NCBI RefSeq assembly: GCF_021474425.1
Contig: NZ_JAKEIP010000052.1
Coordinates: 1 to 41,682, forward strand
Reading direction: 5' to 3'
Length of the DNA stretch: 41,682 nucleotides
From: Streptomyces muensis
Lineage (GTDB): Bacteria > Actinomycetota > Actinomycetes > Streptomycetales > Streptomycetaceae
In this document: piece after piece, positions 7,833-16,288 of the stretch
Layout of the letters: each line of letters begins with the position of its first letter
Position numbering within the stretch: the first letter of the stretch is position 1
Made by a program: the position numbers and the translations under genes
Notes under the pieces: model-generated
Told to the model about the DNA's origin: nothing
Databases searched by the model: none
Seen by the model: the letters and a program-made list of their open reading frames with translations, nothing else

Positions 7833-7844
7833 GCAAGCGCTTTC
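7833..7844. promoter_or_regulatory. LacI/GalR-type operator upstream of the oxidoreductase operon
   Basis: GCAAGCGCTTTC contains the perfect palindrome AAGCGCTT (7835-7842), with the central CG and A/T flanks typical of LacI/GalR-family operators in actinobacteria. It lies 53 bases upstream of the start at 7780, a suitable promoter position. No LacI-family regulator is in this window, so the cognate repressor would be elsewhere. Confidence 0.5.
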
Positions 7845-8053
7845 GGCCCGGAGCAACGTAAGCGGCGGCCCCACCGCAGGTCAACACCGGTTCGGCCGAG
7901 GCGGGCGATCGGCTGCCGAGGCCCCTGTGGCGGAGCCTTCATCGGAGGGCGCTACGCTGCCCCTCGACACCCGCGATCACTGTGCCGCCGACGCGGTGTC
8001 CTCCGTCATCCCTTGTCCCCTTGTCACGATCAGCACTTGGACTCCGTAACTTC

Positions 8054-8929
8054 ATGTCTTGGTTTGAATCCCTCATCCTCGGACTCGTCCAGGGGCTGAC
8101 CGAGTTCCTCCCCGTGTCCTCCAGCGCGCATCTGCGGCTGACCGCGGCGTTCTCGGGCTGGGAGGACCCGGGCGCGGCCTTCACGGCGATCACCCAGATC
8201 GGCACGGAGACCGCGGTACTGATCTACTTCCGCAAGGACATCGGGCGGATCATCGCGGCGTGGCTGAAGTCACTGACGAACAAGGAGATGCGGCGCGACC
8301 ACGACGCCCAGATGGGCTGGCTGGTGATCGTCGGCTCGATCCCGATCGGTGTGCTCGGCCTGACGCTCAAGGACCAGATCGAGGGCCCGTTCCGCGATCT
8401 GCGCATCACGGCGACCATGCTGATCGTCGTCGGCATCGTCATCGGCGTCGCCGACCGGCTGGCCGCACGCGACGAGTCGGGCGGTCGGCACCGCGCCGCC
8501 AAGCAGCGCAAGGGGCTCGAGTCCCTGAACGTGAAGGACGGCCTGATCTTCGGCCTGTGCCAGTCCGCGGCGCTCATCCCCGGAGTCTCCCGCTCCGGCG
8601 CCACCATCAGCGGCGGCCTCTTCATGGGCTACACACGCGAGTCCGCGGCCCGCTACTCCTTCCTCCTCGCGATCCCCGCCGTCCTCGCCTCCGGCCTCTT
8701 CGAGCTGAAGGACGCGATGGAGAGCGACCATGTCTCCTGGGGTCCGACGATCTTCGCCACGGTGATCGCCTTCGCGACCGGTTACGCGGTCATCGCGTGG
8801 TTCATGAAGTTCATCAGTACCAAATCGTTCATGCCGTTCGTCTACTACCGCGTGATCCTCGGTGTGGCGGTGATTGTGCTGGTCAGCATGGGTGCGCTGA
8901 GCCCGCACGCGGGCGAATCCGGCGGCTGA
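8054..8929 (+). CDS. uppP: Undecaprenyl-diphosphatase (BacA/UppP family)
   Basis: A 291-residue polytopic membrane protein from ATG 8054 (MSWFESLILGLVQGLTEFLP). The two signature blocks are present: GLVQGLTEFLPVSSSAHL near the N-terminus (acidic/Gln plus PVSSS) and LIPGVSRSGATISGG in the middle, which form the phosphatase site. It dephosphorylates undecaprenyl pyrophosphate to recycle the carrier lipid of cell-wall synthesis, and extra copies confer bacitracin resistance. A hydrophilic basic insert (roughly residues 136-155) separates the halves. The Shine-Dalgarno sequence is weak. Streptomyces have more than one copy. Its position beyond the mobile patch from the NRPS cluster argues for a chromosomal housekeeping copy. 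Confidence 0.92.
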   Translation: MSWFESLILGLVQGLTEFLPVSSSAHLRLTAAFSGWEDPGAAFTAITQIGTETAVLIYFRKDIGRIIAAWLKSLTNKEMRRDHDAQMGWLVIVGSIPIGVLGLTLKDQIEGPFRDLRITATMLIVVGIVIGVADRLAARDESGGRHRAAKQRKGLESLNVKDGLIFGLCQSAALIPGVSRSGATISGGLFMGYTRESAARYSFLLAIPAVLASGLFELKDAMESDHVSWGPTIFATVIAFATGYAVIAWFMKFISTKSFMPFVYYRVILGVAVIVLVSMGALSPHAGESGG

Positions 8930-9029
8930 ACCAGGGCCACACAGGTAGCGCCATCCAGCATTTCCTAGCGCCTGATTGCAGCACCACGCCATGATCATCT
9001 CCCACTCGTCTCCCAGTCATCTCCCACCG

Positions 9030-9500
9030 GGGAGGCGGGAGACACCCCACCAGGACGTGTGCGTCCGCAAAGTAGCGGATGACGCCGTGTCCCAGGCAGC
9101 ACCCGGTGACGTCGTCCAGTGCCGCGGCCGTGAGGATGAGCCGGCCGAGGCGCATCTCCACGTCCTCCCACTGGTGCGTCACCTCGGCTGACTCACCGTG
9201 CGGGCCCGTGCCCAGTGCCCCGCACACGGCGATGGCGATCTCGCCCAGGTCCCCGTTGATCGCGAGGACCTGGAGGAGCCGGGTCTCCCCGGCGGCCCTG
9301 GTCTCCTCCTCCACGCGTCCCTGGAGCTGGTGATCCACGACGGCCGCGCCATCTCCGCTCACGGTGTCCAGGGCGACCGCGGCCGTCACGATGACGTCCG
9401 CGAGCTCCTTCGACACGCCCCCGAGCGAGGCGCCCTTCCGCGGGTTGGCGCCGAGCGCGCCGTGACGGCCTCCGCGACCTCGCCCAGCTCCTGACAGGGC
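9030..9500 (-). pseudogene. Frameshifted MazG-like nucleotide pyrophosphohydrolase remnant(s)
   Basis: On the minus strand QELGEVAEAV (about 9493-9464) should run straight into GALGANPRKGASLGG. A single missing base near 9463 puts the two in different frames. The text after the shift, KELADVIVTAAVALDTVSGD, is the helical E/D-rich metal-binding pattern of MazG-like NTP pyrophosphohydrolases. A second, similar segment follows in the same frame: RLLQVLAINGDLGEIAIAVCGALG ... WEDVEMRLGRLILTAAALDD, so either two copies were joined or this is a double-domain remnant. The N-terminus is also missing: to the right of 9500 the sequence belongs to a plus-strand gene. Interpreted as decayed; a programmed shift is unlikely. 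Confidence 0.5.
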
Positions 9501-9541
9501 GCAACGAACTGCCCGAACCACAGGACGAGACCGGCGGCAGC

Positions 9542-10189
9542 ATGCGGTGGTCCGTGCCGGTCGCACAGGACTGGGCCGAGAACTACCGCCGCAACAACGG
9601 CCCCGCAGCCCTGCTGTCGTCGACCACCGTGTACGACACCGCCCAGCCCGCCGGCCTCGTGGCCGACCACAACCGGCTGCGCCGCGTCTTCCACGAAACC
9701 TTGACCGAACAACGCCACAGCGGCGGCAAACGACGAGCGCCCTACATGAAGGGCGACCCCGCGCAGAGCGCCACCGACGATCTCGCGTGGGACGCGGCAG
9801 CCGCCCTCATGTACGGCAGCAACCAAGGCCTCGTCCCTCACGGCCCCGTACGTGACGTGCTGGTCGAGGCCATCCTCGGCCGCCTGGCCGAAGACGCCGG
9901 ACGAAACAGCAGCGAGGGCGAAACCCAGGAGGACATCGCTCTGTCCGACCTGTCCGGCGGCACGGTGAAGCTGCTCACCTGGTACCTCCGGCACCGGCCC
10001 GGCGACAGCGCGAACCTCCTCGGGGCGATCTGCCTCAAGGCCCGCGTGCGCCTGGGCCTTGCTCCCGCCCAGGTCGGCAGCCTGCTCCGCCGGTCCTTCC
10101 ACCTGGACAGCGGCCTCGACGGCCAGACCATCGACACCCTGCTGGACATGGCCCTGGCCCCGTCCGCATCCGGCTACCGCAAGCACTAG
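9542..10189 (+). CDS. Hypothetical protein
   Basis: A 215-residue soluble protein from ATG 9542 with clear Streptomyces codon bias through to SGYRKH. I do not recognise the family. Mid-protein it is helical (DDLAWDAAAALMYGSNQGLV, VRDVLVEAILGRLAEDAG), with an acidic stretch (SSEGETQEDIAL) and a C-terminal part (AQVGSLLRRSFHLDSGLDG) that looks structured. No good ribosome-binding site precedes the ATG, and the frame is open further upstream into sequence antisense to the MazG remnant, so the true N-terminus may have been lost at that junction. Confidence 0.5.
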   Translation: MRWSVPVAQDWAENYRRNNGPAALLSSTTVYDTAQPAGLVADHNRLRRVFHETLTEQRHSGGKRRAPYMKGDPAQSATDDLAWDAAAALMYGSNQGLVPHGPVRDVLVEAILGRLAEDAGRNSSEGETQEDIALSDLSGGTVKLLTWYLRHRPGDSANLLGAICLKARVRLGLAPAQVGSLLRRSFHLDSGLDGQTIDTLLDMALAPSASGYRKH

Positions 10190-10279
10190 GGACCGCGGGC
10201 AGGCACCGGAGCTGAGCTTGTCTTTTAACCTCTGTGCGCTTGTGTCTGCGGGTGCCTCTCCGTAGGGCGCGGTTTCTGA

Positions 10280-10717
10280 TCACGTGGAAGGGGAGACCTG
10301 CTCGCGCACCCATCCGGGATCGGGGTTGGTGTGTGGCTGGCCCATCACGACGGCGGTCGGCACGGTCTCGTTGCCGTCGTTGACTGCTCTCACCGCTGCG
10401 GCTCCTGCCGGGTCGCGCCAGATGTTGACCCAGTGCAACTGGCGGGCGCTGCGGCCCAGCCGGATGCGCAGTCGTATGCAGTACTTGCAGCCCGGCCGCC
10501 AGAAGACGACCGGTCGGCCGTCGACCGCGCTGCGGAGCTGTGCCTCCTGCGCACCGGTCGACCTCGGGAAGATCAGGGGTGAGTTCACGCCGGCGAGCGC
10601 CAGGAACGCCAGTAGGAGTGCTGCGGCTGTGCCGGGGCTCCCCTTGAAGATCTGCCCAGCCGCGACGGCTGAGCCGCTGAGTACAAGCAGCATCGGCAAG
10701 ATCCAAGCGCGCATCAT
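10280..10717 (-). CDS. Membrane-anchored glutaredoxin-like (mycoredoxin-type) protein
   Basis: A 145-residue protein from ATG 10717 (a second ATG follows directly). Two hydrophobic helices occupy roughly residues 4-21 and 28-45. A thioredoxin-fold domain follows with the redox motif CKYC (Cys77, Cys80) in VVFWRPGCKYCIRLRIRL, then WVNIWRDPAGAAAVRAVNDGN and the cis-Pro region ETVPTAVVMG. This matches actinobacterial glutaredoxin/mycoredoxin-like proteins, which reduce mixed disulfides with mycothiol. The two N-terminal helices suggest it is membrane tethered. It lies between an orphan gene and a transposase gene. Confidence 0.8.
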   Translation of the reverse strand: MMRAWILPMLLVLSGSAVAAGQIFKGSPGTAAALLLAFLALAGVNSPLIFPRSTGAQEAQLRSAVDGRPVVFWRPGCKYCIRLRIRLGRSARQLHWVNIWRDPAGAAAVRAVNDGNETVPTAVVMGQPHTNPDPGWVREQVSPST

Positions 10718-10852
10718 GGTGATGCAGGCTACCGATGAGTCGAAATGCTCCTCGAACTAGGCCGATCACCTGGGCATTCGCCGGACAGGCGGACGGCCCC
10801 CGCATGAGCATGCGTTCCGTCACAGAACCGCACTCATACGAAGGCCGCAGGG

Positions 10853-12316
10853 GTGAGTCTGCTGCACCACGATGCCCAACGCGACGCATTCGACTTCACG
10901 TCCCACTTTCGGGAGGACTTCTACGAATGCCTGACCCGGCGCGGTGACACGTTGTTCGAAGTCACGGACGCGATGCTCTGCGAGAACGGGCCGGTGACCT
11001 CGCCGGTCGGCCTGACGCTGCTGGCTGAACACCGGCGTGGGCACGGCGCGTTGTACGACGCGCTCAACCAGGGCCGCATCGACGCGGACAGGCTGCGCAA
11101 GGCACTGGCCGTGCTGCCGCAGCCCAAGGCCGCCGACGGGCGCCTGGTCCTGGCCGTCGATGTCTCGCCGTGGCTGCGTCCGGACGCGCCGACCAGCCCG
11201 GACCGTCTGTTCTGCCACGTCTACGGACGCTCGGGACGCTCCAGCGACCAGTTCGTTCCCGGCTGGCCGTACTCGTTCGTCGCCGCGCTGGAGACGGGCC
11301 GCACCTCGTGGTGCCAGCTGCTGGACGCGGTCCGCCTCGGCCCCGACGATGATGTCGCCGAGGTCACCGCCCGGCAGGTCCACCGCGTCGTGAACGACTT
11401 GATCGGCCAGGGCCAGTGGGAGGACGGCGACCCGGACATCCTGGTCGTCTTCGACGCCGGCTACGACGCCCCGCGCATGGCCTGCCTCGTCGACGGCCTG
11501 CCCGTCGAGGTGCTGGGCCGGATGCGTGCGGACCGTGTCATGCGACGGCCGGCACCCTCACTCAAGGAGTACGCCCTGGCCTATCCCCAGGGCGGGCGTC
11601 CGCCGAAGCACGGCAAGGAGTTCCGCTTCGCCAGGCCCGGCACCTGGGGCGAACCCGACGCGGAGACAGTGCAGGTCACCGACCGCTACGGCACCGCCCA
11701 GGCCATGGCCTGGGACCGCATCCACCCCCGGCTCACCACCCGCAGCGCGTGGATCGACCACGACGGCGAACTCCCCATCATCGAGGGCACCCTCATCCGC
11801 CTCCAGGTGGACCATCTGCCCGGCGGAGGTGACCCGCTGCCCGTCTGGCTGTGGTCCTCCAAGACCGGCATGACCAGCGAGGACGTCGACCTGCGGTGGC
11901 AAGCGTTCTTGAGGCGTTTCGATCTTGAACATACTTTCCGTTTTGTGAAGCAGACGCTCGGCTGGACCCGTCCCAGGCTCCGTAGTCCCGAGACCGCGGA
12001 CCGGTGGACGTGGCTCGTGATCGCGGCGCATACCCAGCTCCGGCTCACCCGCAAGGCCGCGGCCGATCTCCGCCGCCCCTGGGAGAAGCCGGCCGAGCCC
12101 GCACGGCTCACCCCTGCCCGCGTCCGCCGGGGGTTCAGGAACCTCCGCCCTCACCTGCACAGTCCGGCCCGTGCGCCCAAACCCTCAACTCCCGGCCCAG
12201 GACGCCCACTTGGCTCGAAGAACCGGCGACCCGCCACCCGTTACGACGTGGGCAAATCGACCAGGCGCCCCGAAAGCATCGCTGAACGTAATCAGCCCAA
12301 AGCCCGCAAACCATAA
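10853..12316 (+). CDS. IS-type DDE transposase
   Basis: A 487-residue protein starting at GTG 10853. Candidate catalytic acidic residues are Asp103 (LVLAVDVSPWLR), Asp201 (ILVVFDAGYDAPRMA) and Glu359 (FDLEHTFRFVKQTLGW), the order and spacing of an RNase H-fold DDE transposase. The C-terminus is basic (GRPLGSKNRRP...). It resembles IS701/IS4-like putative transposases frequent in Streptomyces, some of which lack a defined IS name. The gene appears full length with a stop at 12316. I could not define terminal inverted repeats or target duplications by eye, so the element's ends are unknown. It lies among gene remnants, marking this patch as a site of insertion. Confidence 0.85.
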   Translation: MSLLHHDAQRDAFDFTSHFREDFYECLTRRGDTLFEVTDAMLCENGPVTSPVGLTLLAEHRRGHGALYDALNQGRIDADRLRKALAVLPQPKAADGRLVLAVDVSPWLRPDAPTSPDRLFCHVYGRSGRSSDQFVPGWPYSFVAALETGRTSWCQLLDAVRLGPDDDVAEVTARQVHRVVNDLIGQGQWEDGDPDILVVFDAGYDAPRMACLVDGLPVEVLGRMRADRVMRRPAPSLKEYALAYPQGGRPPKHGKEFRFARPGTWGEPDAETVQVTDRYGTAQAMAWDRIHPRLTTRSAWIDHDGELPIIEGTLIRLQVDHLPGGGDPLPVWLWSSKTGMTSEDVDLRWQAFLRRFDLEHTFRFVKQTLGWTRPRLRSPETADRWTWLVIAAHTQLRLTRKAAADLRRPWEKPAEPARLTPARVRRGFRNLRPHLHSPARAPKPSTPGPGRPLGSKNRRPATRYDVGKSTRRPESIAERNQPKARKP

Positions 12317-12458
12317 AAAACAAGCTGATGCGGCAGCAGAGCCGTCGTCACCCGGCACGGGCGAGGGGAACGGTCATCGAGAGCAGCGCAGCGTCAGACA
12401 CCCGAGCATCCCCGGGAGTTGTAGTCCAGGGCGACCTGCGGGTGCCACTCTGGACAGC

Positions 12459-12980
12459 ATGACCGAACCCCCGCCTCCTCGAACCTCCGATGCCGAGCCG
12501 GCCGACCTGGCAGCCCTTCGTGGCGTCCGGATGAACCAGATGGTGGACGAGCTGTACCAGTGGCGCGCCCACCGGGACCACATCGAGTCGCACCTGATGG
12601 ACGAGTACAACGGCGGCATCACCGATCCCGATCTGGCCCCCGTCCGCCTGGTCGACCTCGCCGCCAGTCCCGACCTTGAGCATCCCGTCATGTGTGGCAT
12701 GCTGCGCGAACTCGGCGAGATCGCCTCCGAGTTCGCCGGCCAGCGGCCTGGCGCCCGGCACGGTACGTGTCTGAGCGGCATGGCCCCCGACCACTCGCCC
12801 CGCCACGACGCAGGTCATCCAGGTGACCGCCGGTTGGTGGAGCCTGGCCGCCCGGCATCCCGGCGGCCCTGCGTTGCTCTCATGGACGGCTCCGGCCTGT
12901 ACGACATGACCGCTGCTCCCGACATCGCCAGCCTGCTGGACACCCTCGTGGCGGTCGCGGTCGAGGAGCCGCTGCCCTGA
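12459..12980 (+). CDS. Hypothetical protein, possibly frameshifted in the middle
   Basis: From ATG 12459 (MTEPPPPRTSDAEP) a 173-residue frame runs to 12980. The first half (VRMNQMVDELYQWRAHRDH, MDEYNGGITDPDLAPVRLVD) has good coding bias and looks like a helical soluble protein. The middle (about residues 105-140) is rich in Pro, Arg and His and reads poorly. The end (DIASLLDTLVAVAVEEPLP) again looks coding. The family is not recognised. A pair of compensating frameshifts or a degraded gene is possible. Confidence 0.4.
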   Translation: MTEPPPPRTSDAEPADLAALRGVRMNQMVDELYQWRAHRDHIESHLMDEYNGGITDPDLAPVRLVDLAASPDLEHPVMCGMLRELGEIASEFAGQRPGARHGTCLSGMAPDHSPRHDAGHPGDRRLVEPGRPASRRPCVALMDGSGLYDMTAAPDIASLLDTLVAVAVEEPLP

Positions 12981-13687
12981 CCGTGCGGCACCTGCGGACA
13001 TCCGCGCCGTGCCCGCGAGTTCGGCGAGACGGATACTTCGGCGGCCCGGCGAAGATCCCTGGGTCTGCGATCACTGCGAAGCAGTCACCACCGGGGGCCG
13101 GTAGGGGTCCCACGCCGACGATCACGCCCTGAGGCACCCACCTTGGTACGTGATACGGGTGCGGTGCAATGAGGGCATCACGGCGCTTCTTCGAGACTGA
13201 TGCCGTCCGGCGGGTTCTGCCAGGCCTTCCAGTGCAGGACGATCCCGTCGTCGTCCAGGCACCGGGTGCAGGTGCGGGGCCGGCACGCAGTTCGACCTTG
13301 GTCGGGAACGCGCGGACAAGTTGACGCTTGCGGTGGGGACTGCGGGCGGCTCGTCGGTTCCACCAGGCGGCCCCGGTACCGTGCCGCTCGAGGCACCTCC
13401 ACACGCATACCGCACCGTCAGTTCAACCCGGGTCGCACGCTGCCGCGGTCGTGGACCGGGTGAAAGTCCCACTGCACCGGCGCCGAGGACAGCGCGTCAG
13501 TCAGCCCGACCCTGTCCACCGCGCGGGGATCCCTGGTCACGGGGGGGCACAGATGGACCTGACGATCACCATGAAGGGCGCATCGGAGGACTTGACAGTG
13601 GCGTCGGTTGCGTGGTTCGGCGTGTGGCTTCGGGCGCGGACTTGCACACTTACCTAAAACACACTTCACGCGACTAGCGTGCGGACC
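12981..13687. other. About 700 bp without a convincing gene
   Basis: No frame here has consistent coding quality. A short minus-strand frame (13178-13408) ends in a plausible CTRCLDDDGIVLHWKAWQNP segment, and another frame (12880-13404) has isolated plausible stretches, so this may be a gene remnant broken by frameshifts. The GGGTGAAAGTCCC string near 13458-13470 resembles part of a group II intron 5' domain, but nothing else supports an intron. The right end holds the promoter of the aldo/keto reductase. Confidence 0.4.
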
Positions 13688-14680
13688 ATGAAGTACACGC
13701 AGCTCGGACGCACGGGACTCAAGGTCAGCCGACTCGTCCTCGGCACCATGAACTTCGGTCCGCACACTGACAAGGCCGACAGCCACGCGATCATGGACGC
13801 GGCGCTGGACGCGGGCATCAACTTCTTCGACACGGCGAACGTCTACGGCTGGGGCGAGAACAAGGGCCGTACCGAAAGCATCATCGGCAACTGGTTCGCG
13901 AAGGGCGGCGAGCGGCGCGACAAGGTCGTCCTCGCCACCAAGGTCTACGGCAACATGGGCGCGGACGGCGCGGCGTGGCCCAACCACGACAAGCTGTCGG
14001 CCGTGAACATCCGGCGGGCAGTCGACGCCTCGCTCACGCGGCTGAAGACCGACTACATCGACGTCTACCAGTTCCACCACATCGACCGGGACACCCCGTT
14101 CGAGGAGATCTGGCAGGCGATCGACGTACTGGTCCAGCAGGGGAAGATCCTCTACGCCGGGTCGTCCAACTTCCCGGGCTACAAGATCGCCCAGGCCAAC
14201 GAGGTCGCCGCCCGGCGCGGCGGCACCATCGGCCTGGTCAGCGAGCAGTGCCTCTACAACCTCTACGAGCGCCGCGCCGAGATGGAGGTCATACCGGCCG
14301 CGCAGGAGTACGGCCTCGGTGTCATCCCGTTCTCGCCGCTGCACGGCGGCGCCCTCGGCGGCGTACTGAAGAAGGAGATCGAGGGCGGTCGGCGCGGCGA
14401 GGGGCTGGCCGCGGGGAATTTGTCCGGCCCTGAGGTACGCGCGAAGATCCAGGCGTACGAGGACCTGCTCGACAAGCACGGCCTGGAGCCCGGCGAGGCC
14501 GCCCTGGCCTGGCTGCTCACCCGCCCCGGCGTGACCGGCCCGATCGTCGGCCCGCGCACGGCGGAGCAGCTCGAATCCGCCCTGCGTGCCGTCGAGTTGG
14601 AGCTGAGCGAGGAACTGCTGGCCGGGCTGGACGAGATCTTCCCGGGACCCGGACCCTCTCCGGAGGCCTTCGCCTGGTAG
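13688..14680 (+). CDS. Aldo/keto reductase
   Basis: A 330-residue TIM-barrel oxidoreductase from ATG 13688 (MKYTQLGRTGLKVSRLVLGT). The catalytic tetrad is readable: Asp and Tyr in INFFDTANVYGWGENKGRTE, Lys in VVLATKVYGNMG and His in YIDVYQFHHIDRDTPFEE. The NADP-binding C-terminal segment ARPGVTGPIVGPRT-type sequence (here LTRPGVTGPIVGPRT) is present, and the protein ends FPGPGPSPEAFAW. The family reduces aldehydes or ketones with NADPH; the substrate is unknown. There is no Shine-Dalgarno sequence, and a TAGCGT hexamer ends seven bases before the ATG, which would suit a leaderless transcript. The gene runs towards the NRPS cluster and ends at a strong hairpin, so it is probably not part of it. 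Confidence 0.93.
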   Translation: MKYTQLGRTGLKVSRLVLGTMNFGPHTDKADSHAIMDAALDAGINFFDTANVYGWGENKGRTESIIGNWFAKGGERRDKVVLATKVYGNMGADGAAWPNHDKLSAVNIRRAVDASLTRLKTDYIDVYQFHHIDRDTPFEEIWQAIDVLVQQGKILYAGSSNFPGYKIAQANEVAARRGGTIGLVSEQCLYNLYERRAEMEVIPAAQEYGLGVIPFSPLHGGALGGVLKKEIEGGRRGEGLAAGNLSGPEVRAKIQAYEDLLDKHGLEPGEAALAWLLTRPGVTGPIVGPRTAEQLESALRAVELELSEELLAGLDEIFPGPGPSPEAFAW

Positions 14681-14701
14681 CGGTCGCAGCCTCATTCGTT
14701 C

Positions 14702-14741
14702 CCGAGCGCCGCCACCGTCGTCGGGACGGGGCGGCGCTCGG
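14702..14741. terminator. Strong bidirectional hairpin between convergent genes
   Basis: A 12-bp perfect stem (14702-14713 with 14730-14741, CCGAGCGCCGCC paired with GGCGGCGCTCGG) encloses a 16-base loop with a further 5-bp CCGTC/GACGG pairing. It lies 21 bases after the aldo/keto reductase stop and 213 bases from the end of the aminotransferase gene on the other strand. Such U-less GC hairpins are usual Streptomyces terminators. It marks a likely left boundary of the biosynthetic cluster. Confidence 0.7.
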
Positions 14742-14954
14742 CCTCCGGCGTGGCTGTCGCGACTGCTGTCCGAGCGCCGCCGCCACCGCGACCAGGACGG
14801 ACGTCGGCACCAGCGCACCGCCCATGATCCGTTCACGGGATTGGCCCAGGTCATCCTCTCCTCGCACGGCGCCGAGCCGACGCGCTCCTCGCCATGCCGG
14901 CCCCGGGGGCGGCCGCCGACGCTCGACGTGGCTCGTCCCCGAGGCGTCGGGCGG

Positions 14955-16223
14955 CTACGCCGTAGCGAGCGCATGGACGGTGTCGCCCAAGGTGTCCCCC
15001 ACTTCCTTCCACTCGGTGAGGGGGATCGTCAGGGGTGGCAGGAGCTTCAGTACATGCCCTGATCCCGAGGTCTCGGCGACGATGCCGGTGCGGAACAACG
15101 CCTCCCGTATCCGCTCCGCTGTCCCGGGGTCGGGGAATCTCAGTCCGCTCATCGCTCCCTTGCCGACGACTTCGGCGGCACCCGCCGGGAGGGCGTCGGT
15201 GATGCTCGCGAGGCTGGTGCGGATCGCGGCGGTCAGATCGGCGGTGTGATCGGTGAAGTTCGGGTCGGTCCAGTGGTCCAGTGCCGCGGAGCCCGCTACG
15301 AAGGCGAGGCCCAGGCCACGGAAGGTGCCGTTGTGCTCGCCGGGGGCCCAACGGTCGATCTCGCGCCGGATCAGCAGCGCCGCCATCGGCAGCCCCATTC
15401 CGCTGAGGGACTTCGACAGGCAGACCAGGTCGGGGCGGAGTTCAGGGGCGTCCTCGAAGCTGAAGAAGGTACCGGTGCGTCCGCAGCCCGCCTGGATGTC
15501 GTCCACGATGACCAACGTGCCGGTGGTGTCGGCGAGTTCACGGATCCGGGCGAGCCACGCGCGGGGAGCGGTGTGCAGTCCGCCCTCGCCCTGGACCGTC
15601 TCCAGCAGGATCGCGGCGGGCCGGGGCGTCGCCGCGCTCGGGCCGAGGGCGTGTTCCAGGGCGGCGAACGGATCAGGCTCGGCCGTGTCGCCGTACGGAA
15701 GGATCGTGACATCGGTCAGAGGTACGCCCGCCGCGCCCCGCAGCAGCGGGGAGGTCGTGGCGGCGAGGGCCCCGAGGGACGCGCCGTGGAAGCCTCCGGT
15801 GAAGGCGATCACCTCGGTGCGCCCGGTGACCTTGCGGGCCAGCTTCAGGGCGGCCTCGACGGCGAGCGTTCCGGCCGGTCCGGGGAACTGCATCACATAG
15901 CCGCCGAGCCCGCGCGGTTCCAGGACGAGGCTGGTGAACCGCTCCAGGAAGTCGGCCTTGGCCGTGGTGTGCAGGTCCAGCGACTGCACCGGGCCGCCGG
16001 CCGTGAGGTAGGCCGTCACCCGTTCGACGATCCCGGGCGGGTTGTGGCCGTAGTTGAGCGAGCCGGCCCCGCACAGCAGGTCGACGTAGCGGCGTCCGGA
16101 GGTGTCCCACAGATGGTGTCCGGCGGCTCGTTCGAAGACCACCGGGAAGTCGCGGCAGTAGCTGCGTACGTTCGACTCGTGACGTTCGAACACCGCGAGG
16201 GGCGTCCGGTCGGTCTCGGTCAT
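14955..16223 (-). CDS. L-2,4-diaminobutyrate:2-oxoglutarate aminotransferase (EctB-like)
   Basis: A 422-residue class-III (fold type I) PLP aminotransferase. The PLP lysine is Lys271 in CLSKSLSGMGLPMA, the cofactor Asp lies in VIVDDIQAGCGRTG (241-252), and FTGGFHGASLGALAATTS and LLETVQGEGGL are the usual class-III blocks. The N-terminal FERHESNVRSYCRDFPVVF is the EctB/diaminobutyrate aminotransferase start. It would transfer the amino group of glutamate to aspartate-4-semialdehyde, giving L-2,4-diaminobutyrate (Dab). No ectA or ectC lies beside it, so it probably supplies Dab to the peptide synthetase rather than ectoine. Last gene of the leftward cluster, 65 bases after the hydroxylase gene. 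Substrate assignment is by family resemblance. Confidence 0.85.
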   Translation of the reverse strand: MTETDRTPLAVFERHESNVRSYCRDFPVVFERAAGHHLWDTSGRRYVDLLCGAGSLNYGHNPPGIVERVTAYLTAGGPVQSLDLHTTAKADFLERFTSLVLEPRGLGGYVMQFPGPAGTLAVEAALKLARKVTGRTEVIAFTGGFHGASLGALAATTSPLLRGAAGVPLTDVTILPYGDTAEPDPFAALEHALGPSAATPRPAAILLETVQGEGGLHTAPRAWLARIRELADTTGTLVIVDDIQAGCGRTGTFFSFEDAPELRPDLVCLSKSLSGMGLPMAALLIRREIDRWAPGEHNGTFRGLGLAFVAGSAALDHWTDPNFTDHTADLTAAIRTSLASITDALPAGAAEVVGKGAMSGLRFPDPGTAERIREALFRTGIVAETSGSGHVLKLLPPLTIPLTEWKEVGDTLGDTVHALATA

Positions 16224-16288
16224 GTCAGCACGTACCTTTCATGTCAACGGTTGTCGTAACGCGTCGCGGGCCGACGTCACTTGAGGTG

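Noticed and set aside
8054..8929. UppP as a self-resistance gene of the lipopeptide cluster
   Set aside because: It is separated from the cluster by about 6 kb of remnants, a transposase gene and the aldo/keto reductase, is on the other strand, and fits as an ordinary carrier-lipid recycling gene.
10801..10814. CGCATG-AG-CATGCG palindrome upstream of the transposase
   Set aside because: A six-base stem is expected by chance at this GC content, and no link to a promoter or IS end could be shown.
10857..12340. Terminal inverted repeats of the IS element (TCTGCTGC near 10857 and GCAGCAGA near 12333)
   Set aside because: Eight matching bases are little better than chance, and the left copy would fall inside the transposase gene start, so the element ends remain undefined.
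13440..13560. Group II intron or retron RNA fragment (GGGTGAAAGTCCC string)
   Set aside because: Only one short string resembles an intron 5' domain; no domain V, no reverse transcriptase and no boundaries were found.
14955..16223. Ectoine biosynthesis locus
   Set aside because: Only the EctB-like aminotransferase is present; no EctA acetyltransferase or EctC synthase flanks it, and it follows the NRPS tailoring genes.
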